This document shows, piece by piece, positions 14,239-21,686 of a DNA stretch of 38,725 nucleotides. The notes beneath the pieces were generated by a model that had not been told where the DNA came from, made no database searches, and saw only the letters and a list, made by a program, of their open reading frames with translations. This stretch comes from Candidatus Alkanophaga volatiphilum (GTDB lineage Archaea > Halobacteriota > Syntropharchaeia > Alkanophagales > B39-G2): NCBI GenBank assembly GCA_029259545.1, contig JAPHEE010000011.1, positions 16,039-54,763 on the forward strand, read 5' to 3'. Positions within the stretch are counted from its first letter, which is position 1. Each line of letters begins with the position of its first letter. A program made the position numbers and the translations under genes.

Positions 14239-14886
14239 TTAAGCAAGATCGTGCTCACGAGCGGGCGAGCAGCGCTTGAGCCTCCTATAAATCGACACAA
14301 CTTGCCGTCTTGTGTCCTCGATGCTGCCCTCGTTGTCTATAACGAAGTCTGCGTATTTCAATTTCTCTTTGAGGGGCAACTGTGCCCGTATTCGGCGGCG
14401 AGCCTCCTCCTCCGAAATGCCGTCACGCTCGCAAAGCCGCCGCAGCTGCGTCTCTTCGCTCACATAAACCACAATTATCTTGTCGAGCTTAAGCTTCTCG
14501 GCGGTAGGCGACGATGCGAGCATTTTCTCGATGAGCAACGGGATGTCGAGTATTACTATCGCCTCGGGGTCGAGCTTTTCCAAGGCTGCGAGTCTTCTCT
14601 CGCCCTCTTCCGAGATCGCAGGATGCACTATTTCCTCAAGTTTTCGCAACTTAGAGTGGTCCGCAAAGACGATGTCGCCGAGCTTTTTGCGATCTATGGT
14701 TAGGTCTCGGCGCAAAATTTCCTTGCCGAAAGTCTCCACGATGCGCCACCACGCTTCAGTGCCCGGACGCACGACTTCCCGGCTCAGAACGTCGTAATCG
14801 ATGACGTAAGCGCCAAGTTCCATAAAGAATTTCGCAACAAGGCTTTTGCCGCTTGCAATCCCGCCGGTAAGTCCAACTCGCAACAT
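14239..14886 (-). CDS. coaE: Dephospho-CoA kinase, bacterial CoaE type
   Basis: A 215-aa P-loop kinase that would phosphorylate dephospho-CoA in the last step of CoA synthesis. Walker A GLTGGIASGKS occupies about residues 5-15, then ELGAYVIDYDVLSREVV (the DxD-type region) and VILDIPLLIEKML (lid-associated) follow. Length matches bacterial CoaE. Most archaea use an unrelated COG1909-type kinase instead, so either a lineage feature or transfer may explain this gene. It converges on rlmH. It is functionally linked with the phosphopantothenate synthetase at 542-1312, but not adjacent to it. Confidence 0.88.
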   Translation of the reverse strand: MLRVGLTGGIASGKSLVAKFFMELGAYVIDYDVLSREVVRPGTEAWWRIVETFGKEILRRDLTIDRKKLGDIVFADHSKLRKLEEIVHPAISEEGERRLAALEKLDPEAIVILDIPLLIEKMLASSPTAEKLKLDKIIVVYVSEETQLRRLCERDGISEEEARRRIRAQLPLKEKLKYADFVIDNEGSIEDTRRQVVSIYRRLKRCSPAREHDLA

Positions 14887-14975
14887 TATGCCACCATGAC
14901 TTCAGTCGCTTCCATCATGGCTCCGCTTTTTTGTTGATCTTTTCGATTATCCAAGTCGTGATAACACATGTCGTC

Positions 14976-15193
14976 TTAATCTTAGTCATCCTTTTCGAGC
15001 GTCATCACACTCCTGCCGCCAGGAAGCCCCTGTCAGGGGAGGGCGGAAGTTATTTATATGTGTTTCTCGTGGGCTGGAGCGGCTTTAAGCCAGCTTTCCA
15101 GCCGTAGGGGTGCGGCAGCCGTCCTGATCGGCTCGATGACCGGGACGGCGACCCTTGCGAGGCAAGCTCCCTCTTCAGACGGGAGAAGCTGAC
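14976..15193 (+). mobile_element. IS200/IS605-type mini-element with omega-RNA-like interior
   Basis: The left part has a hairpin AAGCCCCTGTCAGGGG (15023-15038) followed by GGGCGGAAG and an A-box TATTTATATG (15051-15060). The interior folds well: GGCTGGA..TCCAGCC at about 15072-15103 and GCCGTCC..GGGACGGC at about 15117-15150. The right end is a hairpin CTCCC..GGGAG followed by AAGCTGAC ending at 15193, a typical IS605 right-end tail. No ORF is present. The left boundary (ATAAC|ACATGTCG) is weak and only suggested by similarity to the copy at 21616. Confidence 0.55.
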
Positions 15194-15332
15194 TCTTTCA
15201 ACCTTCTCATAAGCCCTTCAAAAACAACTCACTCCTCGCACTGACTCATGCGTGAGCTTTAACGCCACGAGGTGCGCGCGACGAGCGAGCTCTGCTTCCA
15301 TCTCTATAGGGGGGTCATCATACCGAGGCTGC

Positions 15333-16558
15333 TCAAAGCCACAATAGATATAAGACGGATGTGATGGATATTGTTACGAATCCCATTACGATGCCACCGA
15401 CCGTATAACATTTATAACCTATGGCGGGTTCTTTCAAGTCCGCAAGCTCCAGCATTGTCCAGAAATACGAGTCATTCGCATGCGACACTAAAAATGTGCC
15501 CGACGCCACGGATAACAGTACGATTTCAGGTGGCAAGCCGAGCTCAGGAAGGGCTGTAGAAATCAAACTCGGAACTACTAGGAAAGTCACGAGCCTCGAA
15601 CCTTGGACGCTCTGTACGGCAACTGCAACCAGAAATGGCACGAGTACAGCCGGTAATTTCGCCTCCATCAGCATTTCTCCTAACTCCTGCCCAACTCCAG
15701 TCATAGCTAACGTGGCACCAAAAGCACCTCCTGCACACACGACCATCAATATGGCACCGCCCCACTCCACCGCCGCTCCTACCCAATTTTTACTACTGTC
15801 ATCGTAAGCGGCAATAAGAGCGAGCAAGACCCCTATTAGCAGCTCCGAGGAAATTCAACGGCGGGGTGCGAAATGTAAGGTTTGAGAAAATAAGAGCTAA
15901 CGGCACGACGATTGGCGGATATACCTTCCACCTATTAACCGTTTTCTTCTTCCCTCCTCTTTTGGAACTGCTCCGAGCCTGCAACGCTTAGCATATAGGT
16001 AGCCGGCAAGCGTGGTGGGAATTGCCACGACGAGCCCCCACAGCACTATATCTCTTCCGACAATTCCCAATTCGGTGGCTGCCAAATAGACGGCGGGCGC
16101 CGGGTAGATGAGCTCGTATGACGCCAGCGTGCCTAGGCATAGTGATGTCGCAGCGACTCCCATCGGGATCTTAAGCTTTGCTGCTACCTCTTTGGCAACT
16201 GACACGAAGATCACGTATGCGGTGATGCAGCACATCAGCGGAACCGCCGCCAAAAACCCCATGAGGTTCAATGCGAGGAGCGGCTTCCTCGTCGTTTTTA
16301 TTATATCCTCAGCAATCACGGGGGTTCCGCCAATGTCCTCCAGAACAGTTCCAATGACGCCGCCGCAGATGATTATTATCGCAAGGTGGCGAATCACCCG
16401 CGCCATGCCGGAGAGCCCCTCAACGGGTTTTGCTGCCAAGATTGCGACGAGCACCGACGTGGCAAGAGCAGCCCGAAGAAGGGATGTACCTTCACCTTTA
16501 CGGTCAGGAGGAAGACGACGGCTAAAGCGATGGCAAAGGCAATTACGGGAGGGAGCAT
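15333..16558 (-). pseudogene. GntP-family (gluconate/H+ symporter-like) transporter, frameshifted
   Basis: The protein would start at the ATG at 16558 (MLPPVIAFAIALAVVFLLTV, then VHPFFGLLL). It shifts frame near 16470 and resumes as RAALATSVLVAILAAKPVEG, with IIICGGVIGTVLEDIGGTPV and LCLGTLASYELIYPAPAVYL. It shifts again near 15960 (KVYPPIVVPLALIFSN) and near 15830, then reads through GGAFGATLAMTGVGQELGEM and VQGSRLVTFLVVPSL to ASGTFLVSHANDSYFWTMLE. Order and spacing match a GntP permease (gluconate or related hydroxyacid uptake) with about 10-12 membrane segments. At least three indels break it. A sequencing error is possible but would need three independent events. Confidence 0.78.
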
Positions 16559-16695
16559 AAATTTTGATTATAGCCCTTCGTCTTAAATCCCTGATGCTCA
16601 GGGACGGCGGGGCAGAGGCGGAAAAGAGTATCGCAGTATCGTACCGCCTCACACCGCAGCACTACACCCGTCTTACTTATGACGGCGGGTGCCGG

Positions 16696-16962
16696 TCATT
16701 CCTCGGTCAAGCCCGCCTCCTTCAGGGCATTTTCCAGCGTCTCCATGCTCGGAGCCACGCCGATTATGCGGATGTCGTTGTCGATCACGACCGCAGGTGT
16801 CGTGTCGATTCCGTACTCCTTAGTCTTTTCGGTGACGCCTTCGTAAATCCGTACCTCTATCTTGTCGCCGTATTTCTGCTTCAGCCTTTCAATCGCCCGT
16901 CTCACAAGCCGCCCTCCGGAGCACGGCGGCAGCGACGTGAAAACCTCCACGAAAAGCCCTAT
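16696..16962 (-). CDS. Thioredoxin-like small protein 2 (single active-site Cys)
   Basis: An 88-aa thioredoxin/glutaredoxin-fold protein paralogous to its upstream neighbour. The pattern EVFTSLPPCSGG corresponds to ETFTAEPPCPGC there, but the second cysteine of the CxxC is glycine (CSGG). Later segments VRIYEGVTEKTKEYGIDTTP, with the cis-proline region TTPAVVID, and RIIGVAPSMETLENALKEAG match the small redox/disulfide family. No ATG, GTG or TTG lies at the homologous start: GGAGGTGG (plus-strand 16968-16975) is followed after 5 nt by ATA at 16962, aligned with the ATG of the paralogue. I use ATA as start; a TTG at 16986 or a GTG at 16950 are alternatives. It is third in the MtrA-HTH operon, 35 bp after the previous stop. 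Confidence 0.65.
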   Translation of the reverse strand: MGLFVEVFTSLPPCSGGRLVRRAIERLKQKYGDKIEVRIYEGVTEKTKEYGIDTTPAVVIDNDIRIIGVAPSMETLENALKEAGLTEE

Positions 16963-16997
16963 CCCAACCACCTCCGTCGTCAGCAACCCACCAACGA

Positions 16998-17258
16998 CTA
17001 CTCAACGCCAGCCTCCCAGAGCGCCCTTTTTAACGTCTCTCTGCTCGGGCAGACGCCCATGATTTTTATCTTCTCGGCGACGACGACCGCCAGGACGACC
17101 GTCAGCCCGTACTTCTCAAATTCCTCGCAAGGTCCGATGTGCTTGATGACCTCCACCTTCTCGCCGTACTCCTGCTTAATTTCGTCCGCAAGCTCAAGAA
17201 GCTTGGTGCAGCCCGGACATGGAGGTTCTGCCGTGAACGTTTCAACTTTCACCTTCAT
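16998..17258 (-). CDS. Thioredoxin-like small protein 1 (CPGC)
   Basis: An 86-aa protein with a thioredoxin fold. KVETFTAEPPCPGCTKLLEL carries the redox motif CPGC (Cys14, Cys17), followed by YGEKVEVIKHIGPCEEFEKYG, a VVLAVVVAEK strand in the cis-proline position and IKIMGVCPSRETLKRAL. Two further cysteines occur (in GPCEE and GVCPS). The Shine-Dalgarno GGAGGTGGGAG precedes the ATG. It lies 11 bp after the MtrA-HTH gene. The operon context suggests thiol/redox handling linked to a corrinoid protein, for example reduction or metal/cofactor delivery; this is inference. Confidence 0.75.
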   Translation of the reverse strand: MKVKVETFTAEPPCPGCTKLLELADEIKQEYGEKVEVIKHIGPCEEFEKYGLTVVLAVVVAEKIKIMGVCPSRETLKRALWEAGVE

Positions 17259-17269
17259 TCTCCCACCTC

Positions 17270-18142
17270 CTACTTCCTCCTCTGCTGAAACTTTAATAGC
17301 GCTACGCCCTCCGGGGTCACGCTCACGAAGTTTTCGTCTCTTTTCACGAGCTTCACGCTCTCCAGAACGCTTAAATGGTAGTTCAAATCCTTGTCGGGGA
17401 GCTTAAGCGTCTCTTTAAGTTCATCAAGCGAGGCGCCGCCGACCTCCCATAGCAGCGTCAGTAGATTCCTTCTTGTTTTGTTGCTCGCCACCTTCAGCAA
17501 AAGCCTGAGGGCGTGCGGTGGAATTTCCGTCCCTGCAGCTTCCAGCCAAGGTTTTGACACCTTCCACGCAATCTTGTGGACGATTGGCGGCTCCGGGTAT
17601 GCTCCGGGGTCGTAGAGCACGTAGCCGTCGAACCTCGTCGGCGTCTCTTGGTAGCAGCAGCGAACCGCCTCCGCAACCTTTCGAGGGTCGGTGCAGCCTA
17701 TCAAGTCAACGACGCTCACCTGCTTCCTGAAACGCTCGACGAGCTCCGGCGGAAGGTTATAAAGGTAGGGCGTCGGCGCCCCCGTCCCGACGATCCGCTT
17801 GTTCTCGTCAACGCCGTTTTCGACGAGCGCCTTCAAAGCCTCCCCCGGCAGGTGACCGGGGGACTCCTCGCCGCAAATCACGATATAGCGGATGTTGGGG
17901 TTTGCGACCACGTTGCACACGATCTTTTCGATGCCGACGTTCTCCGTCTGCAACGTTCCTGCGAGGGCGGCGCCGGCATCCAAGGCGCTCATCACCAGCG
18001 CCTCCACTTCAGGCGGGGTTGCGAGGTCGAAGGTCGCCAGAATGACGACGACAGCCGCCGGCGAGTAATCATTCCCCCTGACGTAACGCCCCTCCTCCGG
18101 CGGGTACTCCGCCGGCGGCTTGACCTTCCTCATCCACTCCAC
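17270..18142 (-). CDS. MtrA-like corrinoid-domain protein fused to a winged-helix DNA-binding domain
   Basis: A 290-aa two-domain protein. Residues about 5-170 match MtrA, the cobamide-binding subunit of the Na+-translocating methyl-H4MPT:CoM methyltransferase: YSPAAVVVILATF, GTLQTENVGIEKIVCNVVAN, PNIRYIVICGEESPGHLPGE and ENGVDENKRIVG. His97 in SPGHLPG corresponds to the KGH histidine that I take to be the cobalt ligand in canonical MtrA. The canonical C-terminal membrane helix is absent. Instead residues about 215-285 form an ArsR-like winged helix (NKTRRNLLTLLWEVGGASLD, LKLPDKDLNYHLSVLESVKL, VTPEGVALLKF). No other mtr gene is in the window. A corrinoid- or methyl-sensing transcription regulator is inferred. 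An A-box (AATTATTTAAATGG, near 18160-18172) implies a nearly leaderless start, so GTG 18142 or ATG 18133 are both possible. Confidence 0.85.
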   Translation of the reverse strand: MEWMRKVKPPAEYPPEEGRYVRGNDYSPAAVVVILATFDLATPPEVEALVMSALDAGAALAGTLQTENVGIEKIVCNVVANPNIRYIVICGEESPGHLPGEALKALVENGVDENKRIVGTGAPTPYLYNLPPELVERFRKQVSVVDLIGCTDPRKVAEAVRCCYQETPTRFDGYVLYDPGAYPEPPIVHKIAWKVSKPWLEAAGTEIPPHALRLLLKVASNKTRRNLLTLLWEVGGASLDELKETLKLPDKDLNYHLSVLESVKLVKRDENFVSVTPEGVALLKFQQRRK

Positions 18143-18159
18143 TGATGCGCTCTGCCATT

Positions 18160-18172
18160 TAAATAATTTTCG
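18160..18172 (-). promoter_or_regulatory. A-box promoter of the MtrA-HTH operon
   Basis: On the minus strand an AT-rich AATTATTTAAAT lies about 20-30 nt upstream of the start codons, the only AT-rich block in a GC-rich gap. Its position fits a short-leader promoter. Confidence 0.5.
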
Positions 18173-18189
18173 AAATGGGGTTCTGGATC

Positions 18190-18258
18190 GGCGTGGGTGC
18201 TGCGGCGTGGGTTCCCGCCGCCCGTCCGCCGCCCACGCCCGCCCACGCCCGCCACGCC
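18190..18258. repeat. GC-rich tandem inverted repeat (GGCGTGGG x2 / CCCACGCC x2-3)
   Basis: Two direct copies of GGCGTGGG (18190-18197, 18204-18211) face two copies of GCCCACGCC (18231-18239, 18241-18249) and a shorter GCCACGCC (18251-18258), all in the divergent gap between the MtrA-HTH operon and the surface-protein gene. It could form alternative hairpins or be a multi-site operator. Confidence 0.6.
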
Positions 18259-18321
18259 CTCGGACGGCGCCCGCAGACAGGCATGGGAAAATTTAAATGA
18301 TGAAAATTCAACCCTGAAGGG

Positions 18322-19800
18322 ATGAGGGGCGGAGCCTTGCTCTGCTTCTTACTTGTGTCCTTCTTTGCATTCGCAGGCGTGGCGTCCGCGGCGACGATCT
18401 ACGTGCCCGACGACTACGCGACGATCCAAGAGGCGGTGGACAACGCTTCCGCTGGAGATACGATAATTGTGAGGGATGGGGTCTACACCGAAAATATAGA
18501 AGTGGACAAGCCGCTGACGCTGATCTCAGAGAACGGCTCCGAGAACTGCATCGTACGAGCGGCGGACACTCACGACCCCGTGTTTTACGTCGCCGCAGAC
18601 CGCGTGAACATCTCAGGATTCACGATCAAAGGCGGTTATAACGGGATTCGCCTCGGCCTTGCGGAAAATTGCTGCATCACGAACAATAACGTCTCGGGGA
18701 ACCGGTGCGGCATCCGCTTGGCGTGTTCGAGCGGCAACGTCGTCCGCGGGAACACCGTCTCGGAGAACGAGCGGGATGGCATCTGCTTGGAAGATTCGTG
18801 CGGCAACGTCGTCAGCGAGAACACCGTCTCGGGGAGCGGCGACGACGGCATCCGCTTGTGGTATTCGAGCGACAACCTCATATACCTCAACAACTTCATA
18901 GACAACGCCGATAACGTCCATTCTGCCTACTCGACGAACGTCTGGAACTCGCCCTCGCCGGTGACGTACACGTACGGCGGCGGACAATACACGAACTACA
19001 TGGGCAACTACTGGAGCGACTACACGGGGGGCGACGCCGACGGCGACGGGATCGGCGACACGCCGTACGCAATTATCGGAGATGCTGATGACAACTACCC
19101 GCTGGTCGAGCCTTTTGAGAGCTATTTTGCGCCGGAGAACCAGCCGCCGGTGGCGAGCTTCACGTGCTCGCCGGAGCATCCGACGGTCGGTCAGATGGTG
19201 ACGTTTGACGCATCCTCTTCTTACGACCCGGACGGCACGATCGTTTCTTACGAGTGGGACTTCGGGGACGGGGCGACCGCCTCCGGGGTGGTGGTGACGC
19301 ACGTGTATTCGGCGGCGGGGAGCTACACGGTGACGCTCACCGTCACGGACGACGCCGGAGCTGCGAACTCGACGAGCGTGCTCATCACGGTGCTGCCGCC
19401 GCCGCCGAGCGTCTCGGTCTCGACCGACAAGTACGAGTACGCCGCCGGCGACACCATGCTCATAAACCTGACGTTGCGGAACCCGGCGGGCGAGCGGCAG
19501 GACGTGCGTTTCCTGTGGCGTTTCGACGTGCCGGACTACGGACTCCAGTTCCCGATAGTCAACGCCCGGCTGCGGCTGCCGCCGAGCTACGAACGGACGT
19601 TCACGCTGCGGTGGCGGCTCCCGGCGTGGCGACTCCCGTTCAACGCATCGTGGTACGTCGCACTCTTCGACGCCGAATCCTCGGAGCTCATAAGCGACGA
19701 CCGGGCGGACTGGAGATACGTCGCAAGGAAAGGGATGGGAATGGTACCCACGCCCGCCGAAGAGGTCATGAAAGAGGTAAAGAGAGTTTATCCTTTTTAA
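18322..19800 (+). CDS. Secreted beta-helix (NosD-like) / PKD surface protein
   Basis: A 492-aa extracellular protein. The signal peptide (about 1-23) has a hydrophobic core and an AGVASA cleavage region. Next comes a periplasmic copper-binding/NosD-type start, YVPDDYATIQEAVDNASAGD, then parallel beta-helix repeats (about 70-195) with recurring N-N-x-V-S-x-N units. A NYWSDYTGGDADGDGIGDTP module (about 225-245) follows, with an Asp-rich calcium-binding look. A PKD domain (about 275-355; ASFTCSPEHPTVGQ, YEWDFGDGATASG, VTDDAGAAN) comes next, and a C-terminal domain (about 365-475) is shared with the secreted protein at 2135-2662. No membrane anchor or sortase-like tail is visible. A cell-surface or adhesion/carbohydrate-related role is likely for such archaeal proteins; the ligand is unknown. 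An A-box AAAATTTAAATG lies just upstream (about 18289-18300). Confidence 0.85.
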   Translation: MRGGALLCFLLVSFFAFAGVASAATIYVPDDYATIQEAVDNASAGDTIIVRDGVYTENIEVDKPLTLISENGSENCIVRAADTHDPVFYVAADRVNISGFTIKGGYNGIRLGLAENCCITNNNVSGNRCGIRLACSSGNVVRGNTVSENERDGICLEDSCGNVVSENTVSGSGDDGIRLWYSSDNLIYLNNFIDNADNVHSAYSTNVWNSPSPVTYTYGGGQYTNYMGNYWSDYTGGDADGDGIGDTPYAIIGDADDNYPLVEPFESYFAPENQPPVASFTCSPEHPTVGQMVTFDASSSYDPDGTIVSYEWDFGDGATASGVVVTHVYSAAGSYTVTLTVTDDAGAANSTSVLITVLPPPPSVSVSTDKYEYAAGDTMLINLTLRNPAGERQDVRFLWRFDVPDYGLQFPIVNARLRLPPSYERTFTLRWRLPAWRLPFNASWYVALFDAESSELISDDRADWRYVARKGMGMVPTPAEEVMKEVKRVYPF

Positions 19801-20002
19801 TTCTCCTCTCTTCTTCTTTACCGTTTTATACGCCTCTCAACTCCCCTTTCTTCGGCTCTGTTGTAAGTCAATGCGGCTCCTGAGGGTGAGCGGCGTTGCT
19901 TTGATTTTCACCTGAACGCAAGCGCTTGCAACCGATCAACGGAAGCCAAAAATGAACGTAGCAAGTGCGGCATCTACTGTGAAATTGACTTAACTATTAG
20001 CG
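19801..20002. other. Intergenic region with a flanking short inverted repeat
   Basis: About 200 bp without a gene. A T/C-rich stretch right after the surface-protein stop (about 19800-19830) may terminate transcription. TAAGTCAAT near 19864-19872 is inverted as ATTGACTTA near 19985-19993. No clear RNA gene or A-box was recognised. Confidence 0.4.
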
Positions 20003-20767
20003 ATGAAAGTAAAAAGGATGAAGCTCGTGGTTTGCGGCAAGGGTGGGAGTGGTAAGAGCACCGTCGCCGCTCTAATCGCTAGAGAGCTTGCGAGGAGGGG
20101 CAGAGTTCTCGTCGTGGACACCGACGAGTCCAACTTTGGGCTTTATCAGCATCTCGGCTTCGAGCAGCCGAAAGACTTTATGCTTTACCTCGGCGGAAAA
20201 GCAAAACTCAAAGAAATTCTCTTCAGGACGAAAGGGAGACCCGAAGCGGATATCTTGGAGGAGTTCACCCTCAACGACCTTCCGGAGGGCTTTTTCGTCG
20301 GCGACGAGCATTTGAAGCTCGTTGCCATCGGCAAGATTCACGAGTTCGGCGAGGGCTGCGCATGCCCGATGAACGTGCTCGCCGCCGAATTTCTAAGGAA
20401 GCTGCGCCTCCGTGATCGCGAGTTCGTGGTCGTGGATACCGACGCCGGCATCGAGCACTTCGGAAGGGGCGTCGAGGCGAGCTGCGATGCGGTCCTGGTA
20501 GTTATAGATCCGAGCTACGAATCCGTCATGCTCTCGAAGAAGATCGCGGGGATCTGTGAAAGCGTGGACAAAGAAGTTTTCTTCTTGCTGAATAAGATCG
20601 ACGAGGACTCCAAGGAGCTCTTGGAACTTATGGACGGGAGCAAGGTGGTTGGCGTCCTTCCATTCAAGAGGGAGCTTTTCAGAGCATGTCTGAGAGGCGA
20701 GCCCCTCCCCGAGATTGAGGAAATACCGAGCGTCGTGGACACTTTGCTGAAATGGAGCTCAAAGTGA
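20003..20767 (+). CDS. CooC-like nickel-insertion ATPase (MinD/ParA superfamily)
   Basis: A 254-aa ATPase. A deviant Walker A CGKGGSGKST (11-20) starts the chain, and LVVDTDESNFGLYQHLG (about 37-52) follows. A CxC pair (Cys119, Cys121 in EGCACPMN) matches the nickel-binding motif of CooC dimers, which load nickel into carbon monoxide dehydrogenase. VVDTDAGIEHFGRG (about 145-160) is the Walker B/switch region. The context (Mcr, anaerobic metabolism) makes CODH maturation plausible, although no CODH gene is in the window. A second ATG 15 nt downstream (20018) is an alternative start. The stop overlaps the start of trmO by 16 bp. Confidence 0.83.
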   Translation: MKVKRMKLVVCGKGGSGKSTVAALIARELARRGRVLVVDTDESNFGLYQHLGFEQPKDFMLYLGGKAKLKEILFRTKGRPEADILEEFTLNDLPEGFFVGDEHLKLVAIGKIHEFGEGCACPMNVLAAEFLRKLRLRDREFVVVDTDAGIEHFGRGVEASCDAVLVVIDPSYESVMLSKKIAGICESVDKEVFFLLNKIDEDSKELLELMDGSKVVGVLPFKRELFRACLRGEPLPEIEEIPSVVDTLLKWSSK

Positions 20768-21267
20768 CGCCTATAGGGCTTGTGAAGAACGAGTTCGAGC
20801 GCGAAATCCCTCTCAACTACCATCAGCACGTCTCTGAAGTCCACATCCTCAAGGAATACGCCGACGGTCTGGATGGAATTGAAGAATTCTCCCATATAAT
20901 CGTCATTTACTGGATGAACCGCTCAAGATGGGACGCTTCTGCAATGAAAATACACCCGATGGCGAACAGGGACCTGCCGCTCGTCGGAGTTTTCGCAACG
21001 AGATCTCCCATAAGACCAAATCCGATAGGAATAACAACGGTCAGACTTTTAAGAAGGGAGGAAAACGTGCTTTTCGTCAGGGGCTTGGATGCCTTCAACC
21101 GCACGCCCGTCTTGGACATCAAGCCTTACATGCTCGGATATGACCTAGTGAGGGATATGAGGTTCCCAGTCTGGGTTTACATGGGCATGGCTTCCCTAGA
21201 AGAGGCGAGGCGGAGTGATAAGAAGCAGACTTGGCAGAAAGAGCCTGAGCAGTGGCTGGAAATCTAA
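20752..21267 (+). CDS. TrmO/TsaA-family tRNA N6-methyltransferase
   Basis: A 171-aa protein of the TsaA (UPF0066, YaeB/TrmO) beta-barrel family, whose E. coli member uses SAM to methylate N6 of t6A37 in tRNA. Signature blocks are VTPIGLVKNEFE at the start, LDGIEEFSHIIVIYWMNRS (about 41-59), GVFATRSPIRPNPIGITTV (about 79-97) and LDAFNRTPVLDIKPYM. The length is typical of the short archaeal form without the C-terminal extension. It overlaps the upstream CooC-like gene by 16 bp, so translation is probably coupled. Confidence 0.88.
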   Translation: MELKVTPIGLVKNEFEREIPLNYHQHVSEVHILKEYADGLDGIEEFSHIIVIYWMNRSRWDASAMKIHPMANRDLPLVGVFATRSPIRPNPIGITTVRLLRREENVLFVRGLDAFNRTPVLDIKPYMLGYDLVRDMRFPVWVYMGMASLEEARRSDKKQTWQKEPEQWLEI

Positions 21268-21397
21268 CGTATCTTAGTTTGGTGCTCACGAGCTGCCGAG
21301 CGATGGGTGAGCGATGGGTAATGCATAAGCTATCTGTTTATAAAGCATTCGGGGACGTGGAAGGTTTGATGAAAACTGTGAGGCTTTGGGGATGAGT

Positions 21398-21616
21398 GTG
21401 AGCCTCTCCCGACTGGAGGCGGAGCTTCTTTAAGCCTCTCCGCTCCGCCCTAGAGCACCGCTCGGAGCCTCACGACGGCGAGCGGCTCGCCGCAGCCCGC
21501 CGGAGCCTATAGCCCCAGCCTCGCTCCAGCATGTACAGGCTTCAAAATATAAAAACTTCCACCCGCCTCCCTACTTCATCTCCCCACTGAAGTGGGAGCT
21601 TCCGTAGCGACATTCT
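21398..21616 (-). mobile_element. IS200/IS605-type mini-element (TnpB-less)
   Basis: On the minus strand the left end follows TTAC (21620-21617) and begins AGAATGTCGCTACGG, then a hairpin CTCCCACTTCAGTGGGGAG and GATGAAGTAGGGAGGCGGG. These resemble AAAAAGTCGCTAAG and GATGAATTAGGGGAGGCGGG at 12106-12167. An A-box-like TTTTTATATTTTG follows, then a GC-rich foldable interior. The right end is a hairpin with GGGAGAGGCTCAC ending at 21398. About 219 bp with no ORF. Confidence 0.65.
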
Positions 21617-21686
21617 GTAACGCCAAACCCCAAGGAGTTGAGGCAATTTATAGGATGGTGGCAAACGCTCGAACTGGGGTGCGGAG

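Noticed and set aside
15072-15193. Candidate SRP RNA, RNase P RNA or H/ACA guide RNA
   Set aside because: The SRP helix 8 and RNase P core motifs are missing and no ACA follows the stem. Terminal hairpins and the GCTGAC tail fit an IS605 mini-element better.
18613-19302. 229-aa minus-strand frame opposite the surface-protein gene
   Set aside because: Low-complexity Arg/Val/His composition caused by antisense reading of GC-rich beta-helix repeats.
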